Positions 1 through 12,950 of a DNA stretch of 64,000 bases are shown here, in pieces. The stretch is from Paralichthys olivaceus (taxonomy: Eukaryota > Chordata > Actinopteri > Pleuronectiformes > Paralichthyidae), in the NCBI RefSeq assembly GCF_024713975.1, contig NC_091098.1, forward strand, positions 13,936,316 through 14,000,315, read 5' to 3'. Under the pieces are notes generated by a model, which saw only the letters and a list, made by a program, of their open reading frames with translations, was not told where the DNA came from and did no database searches. Position numbers and translations under genes: made by a program. Within the stretch, counting starts at the first letter, position 1. Every line of letters starts with the position of its first letter.

Positions 1-298
1 ATACGTGCAAAGATAGCACCTAGCAGAATAAAGATATTTATGCTGTAAAATAATTTACCACTGAGCAGGTTAGACCACAAATTGATGCATTTTCGAAATA
101 ATTACTAGTGTGTGACTCTGCATGAATCCATACGGGAACAACGCCCTGCAGTGGATTCAGTGTCTAGTTCAAAGACAGACACTGGCACACCCAGGACCAT
201 TAGCTGAATGTCTCCCAGCTCACCAAGCAGCTTTTTTCTTCACCTTGCTGAATACAAACAAGCACCTTATCCACTCTGAATGACGTGATGATACTCAC

Positions 299-3200
299 TT
301 CCACATGTGTGTGCTGACATGGTGCTCCAGCATGGTGTTGAGGGCAAACCGCAGGTGCTGCAAGCGGCGGTCAAAGGTGAAGATGCTGTGACCCAATGTA
401 CGGCATCCAAAAGTGCAAAGCTACAGAACAGAGAGAATTTATGAATACAGACACACTCCAGTGTTTGTTTTTACTCTTAAAAACGACAGAGTAAAAGATA
501 TTTCTGTATTGGGCTTATGACACTAATCCCAATCTAATGGCTGCTTCTCCACTCACTCCGAGAGGTTTGGGGTGACATGGTGAGGAAGGCAGCCCCGTGG
601 CTTCCTCCCGCTCATCATCTTCACTTTCCTCACATGACAGCAGACTCTGGTGGAAGGGATAGGGATGCTGTACCTCCACTTCCACAGCGCTGTCGCCTTC
701 ATCTTCTGGAAAGCTTTCTTCTGTATCCTTGGACCTGCACAAAATAAGAATAATGGAGAATTGATAATGATGAACATTCTCTCAAACAAAAGATTGTGAT
801 GCTTACTCAATAGGTATTTTAGAAAATAACATTGACTTTGTTAATATGAATGTATTTCATACCCGAGAATGTGGCAGTTGCTGCTGAGGTTGTGTCTGCT
901 ACCCTGAGTTAGTTTCTCTTCCGAATGTTGCTCTTTGTCTTTTAATTTGACAAGTAGCTGCTCCACATCTCGACCTGCAGAGGGGATTCTCTCTCTCTGC
1001 TCCACAGACAACTGATCAAACGTCTTAGTCCTTCCCTGAGCTTTCTGCTGCTGGTGCATGGAATCAGTCTGTGTGGAAAGAACAGCAACATCTCATTCTA
1101 AACGAATGATAAAATCGTGTTTCACTATCAGTGCTTGGGCCCTGATGTTGACATTTCTGTTGATAATAAACAACGATGAAGATAGTGGTAACAGCTTTTA
1201 CATTGCATATAAGCTCCCGGCTGCTCAGCATCTTCCTCTCTAGTTCCAGAATCTTGCAGTGTTTGTTCAAGTCACGCTCTTTCTCTATAGGAAAAAAGAA
1301 AACACAGAAGTCAGTGAGTAACAGCAGGACACAGTCAGTCAATAGGATCCATGCTGGTGAAGAGATTACACACAAACATATGGTCATTTTTCTCCAACAA
1401 AATAACACACAATAATTCTGAATACAATATAATAACACATACTACTGTATATGTAACTATATGCCAGACTAATATGCAAACACTCTCTCTACACTCTTGA
1501 GCTGCTGCCTGCTGCACATCGCAGGCTTTTTAAATCTTTCCTGATATTAAAAAAGAGCAGTGTTTCAAGAGACTTGGGAACTCACAGACACTTGCGTGAT
1601 CAAAACAGGACTTCAGAATAAAAACAAACACTGAGGCGGTTGGCAGGTGTCACCAGCAGGTTGTGCTTGCTTGTGCAATGTTTTGTTTGAACTAATATTG
1701 ACAGTTAAGAGATGTGACCAAAAAGCAGCAGGGGACACAAGAACAGAAGTCGTGTTAGCAAAAAGACTTACTGTCTACGTTTTTATAAATCCGGCTGTAG
1801 GTTCTCGTTCCCCGCAGAGGAGTGTGAGACTCACTGGACTGTCCAGCTGTGGACTTCTGATCAGAGGGTCTCTCTGAGTTAGGAGTGGAGGAGGAACAGA
1901 GGCCAGGGGGCAGGGGGCCCGAGTGACATGGAGGAACCCTGGAACGAGGCATGGGCAGGGAGTGTTGTGGGAGGGGAGGGTTCTCCCGAGATAACTTCAC
2001 CACTGAAGGCAAACTGAAGAGGTGGACGGAGAGTTAAACTTCAGATTTGACTCATGAGATTCAGACTTGAAAATTAAAATAGTAGATGGAATAAAAGGAA
2101 ACACAATTTCTTTTTTTATTGAATCAGAATCCTCAACACGAGTTCCTCCCAAATCTGCATTATTAACGGTTCCTATGCTGTTATGATGAACGTGCACAAT
2201 GTCAAACAGTACCTTGCTGCCTCTCTCTGGGCCTTACTAGGCCTGTGCTGGTGGACAGGTAATGCTGCTGAGGAGGGGGTGCCATCCTTCTGCCTTACTC
2301 TAGGGAGGGAAACATTTGAAGGAGGCTGGCCGGGAAGGGGTCGCTGCAGTGTAGCCAGAGTCGATGGCTGGCCACACATTTTTGTAAGCGGGCCATGGCG
2401 CCTCTCACAGTGCTTCTCGAACGCTCCAGGCTTCACCACCTGACCACAGTGACTGCACACCACCAAATAGAAATCATCATGTGCCGGACAGTGGCCATAT
2501 ATGTGCATGTCTGTAGAAGAAATAGAAAATGGAGTTAGTTCATGTTAAATTGATTTGAGGTGGTGCTGAATACTGTCAGTGTTACTGAGTCGTCACCTTC
2601 TTTCCTGAGGGTCATGGTCTCAGATGGGTTCCTCCCACAGCTGCTGTTGTCTTCAGCATTAGACCCGGCTGCAAGCGAGGCAAAAACAGACAGCATGAAA
2701 TGTGGTGATGGGACATTTGTGCCTCATGATCACTGAGATACCTGGACAGCTTTGCTGTGTTAAACCTGTGTGTGTGTTTATTCAGTTAACAGAAAAAGAG
2801 ACATACTTTTACTGAAATAAATGAGATAAGATGAGATCAAATAATCCTTCATTAGTCCCACAACAGGGACATTTGCTCACAGTCAAAGAATAGACATCAG
2901 TTATGAGCCGTTGAACAGAAGATACTATCACCAGGGCCATAAAGTGAAGTGTGTGTACAAGATATGACTGTTTAATAAAACAACATCAACTGGGCGTTTT
3001 AGATTCAGGAGGCTGTGCAGTGACTTCTGGACACCGGAACACGTCTTTCATCAGTCCATGTTTCAGATTTGAATGTTGTGAATATTTGCTTCTTTTTTTT
3101 TTTATTATTCCACTTTAATAGAAATGCACTCCCTGATGTTTCCTGATGCTGCAGCAGGAGCTCGTGTGTGCTGCTCACTGTCTCTGCCCTCAGACTGAAA

Positions 3201-3628
3201 TCCTTCCTAAGTGGTTGTTGTTGTGCGTGAGGCAGCGGCGGAGTGTGTGACACTGATGTGACCACACTTCACCATCATGTTTATCGCTCGATGTTTCACC
3301 GCGATGTCTCTGAAACAACAACTTAAGGAGTGTGTAGCTTTGGGAACCCTCCCTGCACTAGGACCCAGCAGGTCTTTTGTTTGGGTCGCGCTTCATGCCG
3401 CTCTCCGGGTTTAAAAGAGAAAATAAAACCGCCTCTCTGTGACTCTGTGGCCCGACGACACCTCACCGAGGCCCGGGAGCCCCACTCACCGTCCGGCGGG
3501 GAAACATCCACCATGTCCGCCCAGCGGCTCCAGTTTAATCCGACACAGTCGTCGAGGTTTGGATGTCGCCGACTCGAGGCGGCCATTGCTGCTCGTGCGC
3601 GGTCACGAGGATGAGATCGCCGGTTCAC
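299..3628 (-). CDS. atxn7l2: Ataxin-7-like protein 2, 5' part (8 coding exons; gene runs off the left edge)
   Basis: Ataxin-7 family proteins are subunits of the deubiquitinase module of the SAGA coactivator. Coding exons on the minus strand, 5' to 3': 3490-3628, 2597-2668, 2213-2510, 1772-2013, 1202-1284, 863-1068, 557-734, 299-420. All joins keep one frame with GT-AG borders. The start at 3628 (second Met at 3586) precedes [10 protein letters not shown], matching the family N-terminus. Exon 3 encodes an N-terminal zinc finger of form C-x2-C-x11-H-x4-H ([10 protein letters not shown]...HCERRH) after [14 protein letters not shown]. Exons 5 and 6 encode the SCA7 domain, beginning RDLNKHC and ending [10 protein letters not shown]. 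Two of its four zinc ligands are changed (see findings). Exon 7 is acidic. Exon 8 encodes [10 protein letters not shown] and a FDRRL/MLEHH/MWK segment conserved in human ATXN7L2. Later exons lie outside the window. The paralogue choice rests on this last segment and on the neighbours sypl2 and sort1. Confidence 0.88.
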
Positions 3629-3700
3629 GCGCAGCGCACACCCGCGTCACCGGGAGCTCGCATCCGCGTTGAGGCGGCGAAGTGATGACATTCACACTCA
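3400..3700 (-). promoter_or_regulatory. atxn7l2: GC-rich promoter / first-exon region of atxn7l2
   Basis: This stretch is far richer in CG dinucleotides than its surroundings and covers the atxn7l2 start codon and first exon. That is the usual signature of an unmethylated vertebrate promoter. No TATA box is visible. The transcription start itself cannot be placed from sequence alone. Confidence 0.5.
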
Positions 3701-3879
3701 CACTGAAGCTCTTCCTAGTATTATATATCCTACATGTCCCTGCTGTTGGCTTGATGCATCATTGTGATCACTCAGTAACTGTTTGTAATACAGTTGAATT
3801 TGAAGTAGAATGTATGTCTGTGAAGATTCTCAGTCAGCGAGGGAACCAAAACCACAACAAGTATACACAGAACCGACAG

Positions 3880-4620
3880 GGAGGAAAAGAAGGATCATCA
3901 TTGTGATCCCAATGGTGCCGGAGTCAAAACTCAGGAGGATTTTCAACAAACACCACATCCCAGTACATTTCAAGCCCACTAACACACTGAGACAGAAACT
4001 GGTCCTGAGACGAAACAGCCAGACATAAGCAAAGCAATGTGGAATACAGTTGAATGTAGTGAGGAAGGCACAGGCCTGTACAAACGCATGGCACAGGACA
4101 GCCAGCTCCCCAGGTCAGGATTCAGAAGTCGTCATACATCTAGAGGACAAAGGACATTCATTTGAAGAAGACAACGTCCACATTTTGGCTAGGGAAGACA
4201 GATGGTTTGAAAGGAGTGAAGGAAGCCATCTACATCAAACTAGAGAAACCATCTCTGAACAGAGGAGGAGGTTTAAGACACTACCTATCAGCCACTTACA
4301 ATACAGTCCTGACTCCCATCCCCTGGAAGTTTCACTGTGATTCACACCTTAGGACACATAACTCAGAGGGGGTAGGTGGGTCAACGACCCAACAAATTAC
4401 ATACCTGGTACTACTTGAAACGTCTTTAAGAAACTCAGTCAAACAAGTCAAGTCCAATTGACCTGTTTTTGGCACTTGGAAAAACAATATAGGTTCTAGC
4501 TCATTGGTTTGGTCTTGTTCCTACACTGTAGGTTTTGGTAAGAAATTTGTACATTTATTTTTCAAAAACATGTTTTGATGAATGTTGAATTTGTTAATAA
4601 AAAAAAGTAAAAAAAAAAAA
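3880..4620 (+). mobile_element. Decayed 3' end of a Penelope-like retroelement (GIY-YIG endonuclease region)
   Basis: Broken frames read KLRRIFNKHHIPVHFKP, NTLRQKLV, then DKGHSFEEDNVHILARED, then after a frame change near 4215 GVKEAIYIKLEKPSLNRGG and LRHYLSATYNTVL. This ordered set is the linker and C-terminal endonuclease region of fish Penelope-like retroelements, recalled from the family. A stop lies at about 4026. The segment that should hold the catalytic GIY-YIG core is missing: the text goes from CSEEGTGLY straight to KRMAQ. No reverse transcriptase part is present, so the copy is 5'-truncated. The A-rich stretch at about 4600-4620 may be its 3' tail. It cannot encode an active enzyme. 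It sits between the atxn7l2 promoter and the 3' end of sypl2. Confidence 0.65.
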
Positions 4621-5909
4621 CAGCTTGTAGCATCCTCCATCTCCCCATCCCTGGATGTTGCTCACTTCTATTATTTCCATAATAATCCTGGTCAAATGTA
4701 TTTATTATCAATATACTTCATTTGACTGCACTAGTGAGGGTGTGTTGGCAGTTGATGCCTTGCTGAGGTAGAGAGTTTCTGTCACTCACTCTGCAAGATG
4801 GATGCCCAATCAGCACAAAATTCTACGACTCACACATCATCTTTTCAGTGTGAGAAATAGATAGCGTGGGGTGACTGATTACAGTCGAATCATGTGCTCA
4901 GTGTGTGTGTGTCAGGTCTGCCTCATCTGTCTGATTAAAACATTATGTACTATACGTGCGCTAAAAAAAAAATCAGACACATAACAAATTCAGATCTGAA
5001 TTTTTAATGATACACTGCATTTAATGTCCACACTGTAGATTCATGGATTGTGATAAGAACTCCTATCTCTTCAATGTGACATTTTTATAAACACAGTGAA
5101 GGTGCACACTTGAACTGTTAAACAAACAAGGCTTTCTCAGAAATGGGAATAAGAAGAAAATAGCAATAACAGGGAAAACAGCTTGGCTTCCCTTATAACA
5201 ATGTGGAGGTAGAAGCCAGGCTAAAGCAAGATAGAAAAAAGTATGCAGTTAGTTAGAAATCACTCAATTGTTAATAAACTCAGTAACCAGCTATGTAATG
5301 GTGTAGAACAGTTGTATTAAATTCTGTAAGACTTTCAGGAACCTCAGGGTTTGTTTTTTTCTTTCATTAAACATGAGCTGAACAAATAGAAAACATCCTG
5401 TCAGGAAAAAAAACATGACAAAGTCTACCTAGTAAGTGCAGTAACTTTAAATGTAAATAATTAAAGAGAGCCATCATGCTCTTAATGGATATATGCACCA
5501 CAAACATGACATTCAGCTGTTCATCTAATTTCGCCATTTTAGCCTAACAGTAAAAAGACTAAGCCTGAACAATGCGTAGACCCATTATAAATAATCTCAT
5601 AATGGCAACTGAATCATATAAAAAAACTCTATTGAACATTTTATCACTGCATACTCGCTTTTTGATGCAACAGAAACCGTGTCTCCAATTTTGTGTCAAC
5701 AAAAAATGCACTGCAACTATTTTATATTAATTTGGCGTTTAGTAATTATGACACTCAAAAACCCTGAGTTTTTTTATGTTTGGAAACAAAAATATGAAAC
5801 AGAAACACCGTTTAAAGTTAAGATGATGACAAAGTGATGCCGATTTTAGCCAACAATGCATCATTCAGTCCATATCTGCAGTATCATTGGAAATAAGGAC
5901 CATTTGTTT

Positions 5910-5970
<61 letters not shown>

Positions 5971-6200
5971 TAAAGAAATCCAGTCATCTTTGAGAACACA
6001 TTTTTTGAGTGCTACCAATTTTAGTACCCCTTGAAATTACATAACAGCGCCGCAAATATAATATTAATACCTCGCAAAAAAAAAGAAGCGGTTGGTTTTA
6101 GAAATAAGTATCTTATGTTCTACAGTATAATTCTAACAATTAGAAACAAAATTCAATAAAACAACATGTTAGACACTTTTGAGAAGAGGACGCTGTGCAG
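4621..6200. other. Intergenic / probable sypl2 3' UTR
   Basis: AT-rich sequence with no supported coding region. Because sypl2 ends at 6201 on the minus strand, part of this is likely its 3' UTR. A minus-strand AATAAA (TTTATT on the plus strand near 4700) could end the transcript, but I cannot choose between several weak candidates. The stretch contains the AT microsatellite listed separately. Confidence 0.5.
5913..5970. repeat. (AT)n then (GT)n microsatellite
   Basis: About 25 uninterrupted AT units run from 5913 to 5962 and are followed by a few GT units. It lies downstream of the sypl2 coding region, probably in its 3' UTR. Confidence 0.95.
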
Positions 6201-8905
<2,705 letters not shown>

Positions 8906-9654
8906 AGTTGCTCCGGAGACAAGTAAGTTTGGATGAACGTGTGTCCGTCAGAGGCTCCTGATCCCTGGGTCTTCTCTGTCGACGCTCCTCGGGCTTGTCA
9001 AACTTTTCTTCAACTTCAGCAAATCGTAGTAGGAAACACGTGATCACTGACGTTTGGGCGTCAATAGAGGGCGCTGATGAACAATGAGAAAACCAACACA
9101 GCAACAAGACTTCATATTTATCACTTTATACAGTCTGCTCGTTAGGTTTGTTCTCAACAAAACTAAATACGTATAGGAGAATAGAATCAAATGGGGGGGA
9201 CTAAATATTCACACACACTCCATAGTGTTCAAGTTGTTAGTTCATTTGCAACGATTGTCACATTGCAGCTATGAATGTATATAGTTTTAGTTTTGTCTTG
9301 TGTTTGACCTTTTTTATATTAAGCTCTTTCTACCTTGCTTTTAATTTAATTCAGCTATTGCACTGCTGAAGAACTAGAATAACTTTTCTGTGCTTTTTAT
9401 TTTTTATGTAATTTGTTGACATTATCATCACTGTTTTTGTCAAAATATATTTATACCTCAAATTATATTATATTATACCTAGTGGAAGCCATCAAACAAA
9501 TCCGTTTTATCTTGTATTTCCTATTTGGACTAATATGAAGAGTTGAGTTTAGTGTTCTGTTCTGCAATTGATATGATTTGGAGTCAGTGGGTCACATAAC
9601 ATGGAAGCTATTTAAAATGTGCAGACCTCTGCCAGGGCCTATGAAACCCTGTTT

Positions 9655-9905
9655 AAAAAGTCACTAGATCAAGATTTCTTATTTAGATCTGCACCAAAAA
9701 GAAAAAGAAAAAAGTGCCCTTTGTTGTCATGTTAAAGAATGAATTCTGTACCATAATTTAATGGGTTCTTTTTTAATCCATAAACATCCTCCAACCAAGC
9801 TTCATTTTAATCCATTGAGTGGTCTTTGTGTTAGGCTGCTAACCAGAAGACTAACAAACAAACCAATGCAGATTAATACATAACCTCCTTAGCAGAGGTC
9901 AATAT
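9655..9905 (+). repeat. Dispersed repeat family R1, copy A
   Basis: Carries the shared GATCTGCACC core and the tail ACATAACCTCCTTAGCAGAG preceded by an A/C-rich run (ACAAACAAACC). The same core and tail occur at 41800-42140 and 44310-44565. Related internal parts occur at 27800-28140 and 36900-37215. No coding capacity is visible. Confidence 0.6.
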
Positions 9906-11867
9906 CCCACAAGCATTTCAGTTTGCACTTTGCAGAGTGGAATATTGGCGTACATACACAGCAATGCTAATAACTTGTCACTAGAGGTCAGCTTTTCCAC
10001 ATAGACTATTTGGCCATCATGAAACTGATCTTTTATGGTCAAAGAAAGCCATGTGTTCTCCCATGAATCCCATCATTTGGCTGAACTGATTCACACCGAG
10101 GCTGTCTATGTAGCTGTCTCAGATTAGTTCGGTAGAAAAGCTCATTTAATGAAAATGCTTGTATTGAGGCTCGGTACACAGGGACAGTCGGGGACATGTG
10201 ATTCCATTCTCTCATTTGTCTAGTTTTCTCAACACATTGCACAGGGATTGTTGGGTTCCTATGGCACAGCTCTTATCCTAACAGGGCACATCTCAAAGGA
10301 ATAAAAGTGGCTTTGTTCTCCACCTTTTAATAGTTGACAGGGCTGCTATGGGGGAGGGGCTGCTACACCATTGTACAGTCTCTTTGTGAAGGAATGCTGC
10401 TCTAGAGATCAGATTGTTTGGGTTTCTCAGTGCATCTGAATCAAGAAATACCCAAGCAAAGAGGTAACACACACACAAAGGATACTCCCAATGCTCCAAA
10501 GAGGACTGAGAGTGTAGCTAAGCTGTGCGAAATGTGGACTCAAGTACAAGGTTTCAGGGTTTTTGAAACCAGTGAAACTTGGTTAACAGCTTTTATTTTG
10601 CCCATGTTACGATGACACCTTATTTATTGTTGCAGCCTTGCAGAACCTGTCAGACAGGTTTTGCCAGAGCGTAGGCTCAACATGAAAATAATGTGATACT
10701 GACTATCTGACCACGTCCTCTCATCTTTTATGGTAATAGGCATCTAGTGTCCCATCTCACGCAGGTGGAGATTTACACAAGAAAGGAACTTGGCACAGAC
10801 AAGTGAAATTTGAAACTATATATTCTTTTATTTGGATTTACAGTTTGTGATATTTATTTTGAAATGGTTCAGTCAGACCAGTGGCAGCTCTGGGTCCAAG
10901 ATTTGGTTTATTCTGTGATCCATGACCAATAGTCATGAGTTTGTTATGATCCGCAGTCCAATCACATGCACAAATTTCATCAAGAATACAATATGATTCA
11001 TTGAAGCCAACAAAATTAATAAATATAATTTGAAAATGTTGTAGGTTGTTCAAAAGGACCCATTGTAATTCATTTACACAAGATCATATGACAGAAAGGA
11101 TCATTTTCCTTTTTTGACCCTCTTTTTGACGGTGGTGAATGTGATCATGAGCTTTCAGAGCAGATCAGTCACTCAGCTGTTGACTGTTGAGTCCATGAAA
11201 GAAGTGAGACTGATGCATGAAGACCCAAAACAAATAGTGTATAATCAGGGATTTCTTCCATGTTTGCCATTAGAAGGATGTGTGGATTTTCTCTTTTGTT
11301 TTTTTCATTTAGTTTTATTGATCCAGCTCCCAACAAACTTTTGATTTATCACAACTAACCTTATTTTTAAGTAATTGTGTATTTGTATCAACAGATCATT
11401 TCAAATATTCGAAGTTGACAGGGGTTGCAATTCACCAATGGCAAGGATGTGCCACTGGTGGAGAGATTACTAAAATTCAGCCTGATTTAATCTCTTGTTT
11501 GAGCTTTCCAACATTGCAACAGAACCAGATGTTTAATCCTGGACAAAGAAAACCGTGGGTACGCGTATGAGGAAGTGACTGTTAGATTCATGTTTAAACA
11601 TTTTATTATTACGATTACTTTGGTTTGTGATCAAGGAGTAGAAGAAAAATTACTTAGAATCAAACAAACCAGTACTTTCAAAGCACACAGATTTGCGATC
11701 CTATATGTTGGTTTTGTATTTGATTCATGTGAAATGTAACAATGGTTTTCACCTGTAAATTGTGTGGTTGCAAATTAAATGAATGTATGGAAGGTGAAAT
11801 TAAATTAATTTGAGGTGAAAAAAAGTATCATTCTTTTGAATCTGTGCTGTAATCCATCATTTTTATT

Positions 11868-12033
11868 TATATTTGAAGAAGTGGTCACCATTTATTTCCA
11901 ACGTATTGGATTTGGCTACAACAGTGCATACCCCTGAAACTCCAGAAGTGTTTTGTGCACTCAAACACGTCATCCATCCCTCCATCGGCATAGTGTTGAT
12001 CGGCAAAATTTTGGGGTGAACTCCCCCTTGAAG
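11868..12033 (+). repeat. Second, partial copy of the sypl2-intron MITE-like element
   Basis: The run from GTATTGGATTTGG through CCCTGAAACTCC to CATCCCTCCAT parallels 8118-8215 closely, in the same orientation. It ends with GGTGAACTCCCCCTTGAAG, a decayed version of the right terminus. The left terminus is not recognisable. Confidence 0.6.
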
Positions 12034-12142
12034 GTGCTATTCCACTGTATATCAATATCATTGTCAGCCTTGAATGTTATATATTTATATATATAAATCA
12101 GCCTTTTTCAGTCAGGCAATAGCAATTGATTTTTCCTGCTTT

Positions 12143-12418
12143 AAAGGTTCAGTGTGTAGATACATATAGTGGTGAAATTTAATGTTGCAGCTGAATACTC
12201 CTCACCTCACCCCCCTTCCAAACATAATAGAGAGCCTGTGGAAACCATCAGTTGTCATTGAAACTCAAAAGGTGTTTAGTTTGTCCAGTTTGGACTAATG
12301 TAAAAAACACGGCGGCCTCCGTAGAGAGGACCGACTCCTGATGTAAAAGGTCTATTCTAGGGTAAAGAAGACAACCATTCTGATAATTTGATTTAAATGA
12401 CACACTAGTGAAACTGGA
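12143..12418. mobile_element. Teleost MITE-like repeat R2, copy 1 (right end missing)
   Basis: Begins AAAGGTTCAGTGTGTAGAT and ends within TGACACACTAGTGAAACT. The block from TCTATTCTAGGGTAAAGAA to ACACACTAGT is repeated at about 24777-24835. There the element continues to the terminus CTAACTGAACCTTTA, the reverse complement of this copy's start. The two copies together define the terminal inverted repeats. Confidence 0.65.
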
Positions 12419-12479
12419 TGGAGTTAATGATAGTATCACTCAACCTATCCTGACAGCCACTGACAGCTCATTATGCAGG

Positions 12480-12950
12480 CTCCTCTGTTTGGGCACCGCC
12501 TTTCCAGGATGTACCCAATCAGAAAAGCGAATAGGTGGACCACGATATAGGAGCAGCCAATCGCATCGCCAGGTGTCCGCACCGACTATCACGGATGTGC
12601 AGACGCAATCTGCTTGATGGTCACAGTGGATCATGTTGTTTGCGGAGTTGCAGCTCGAATAACCGGCTTCAAACTCGTTTCATTCTCCAAACTCGCGTTT
12701 CCTTGTTTCCCGTGTTGGTATTTTTTCGCTCCTGCCGGGCGGAGTTACCCGGAGCAGCGAGGGCGCTCCGTGTTTGCAGAGCCAGAAACAGTCGGTGTCA
12801 GGAGCGGTGTTTTTGTTGATGTCATCCGCGGCGGTGGAGCTGTAGCGACCTTCACTTCCCACCGGATAAATAAACACCCGCTTCCCCGTGTTGTTTTTCG
12901 CCTTCTTCTTCTTCTCCATTTCATCTCTGCCGGTGCCACCTGGGACGAAG
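12480..12950 (+). promoter_or_regulatory. sort1: GC-rich promoter and 5' UTR region of sort1
   Basis: CpG density rises sharply from about 12590 and stays high through the first exon. Two CCAAT motifs lie near 12513 and 12556. No TATA box stands at a convincing position. The transcription start is not determinable from sequence alone. Confidence 0.5.

Larger units (their letters stand above)
8906..12950. other. Intergenic region between the divergent sypl2 and sort1 genes
   Basis: Only short chance ORFs are present and none matches a family I know. In human, PSMA5 lies between SORT1 and SYPL2, and nothing resembling a proteasome alpha subunit is visible here. The region holds three repeat fragments, listed separately. 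The last 450 bases become GC-rich and contain CCAAT motifs (for example near 12513 and 12556), consistent with the sort1 promoter. Confidence 0.6.

Noticed and set aside
3682-3906. 74-codon open frame with a hydrophobic start near the atxn7l2 promoter
   Set aside because: It looks like a signal peptide at first but runs into the Penelope-like relic and has no supporting structure.
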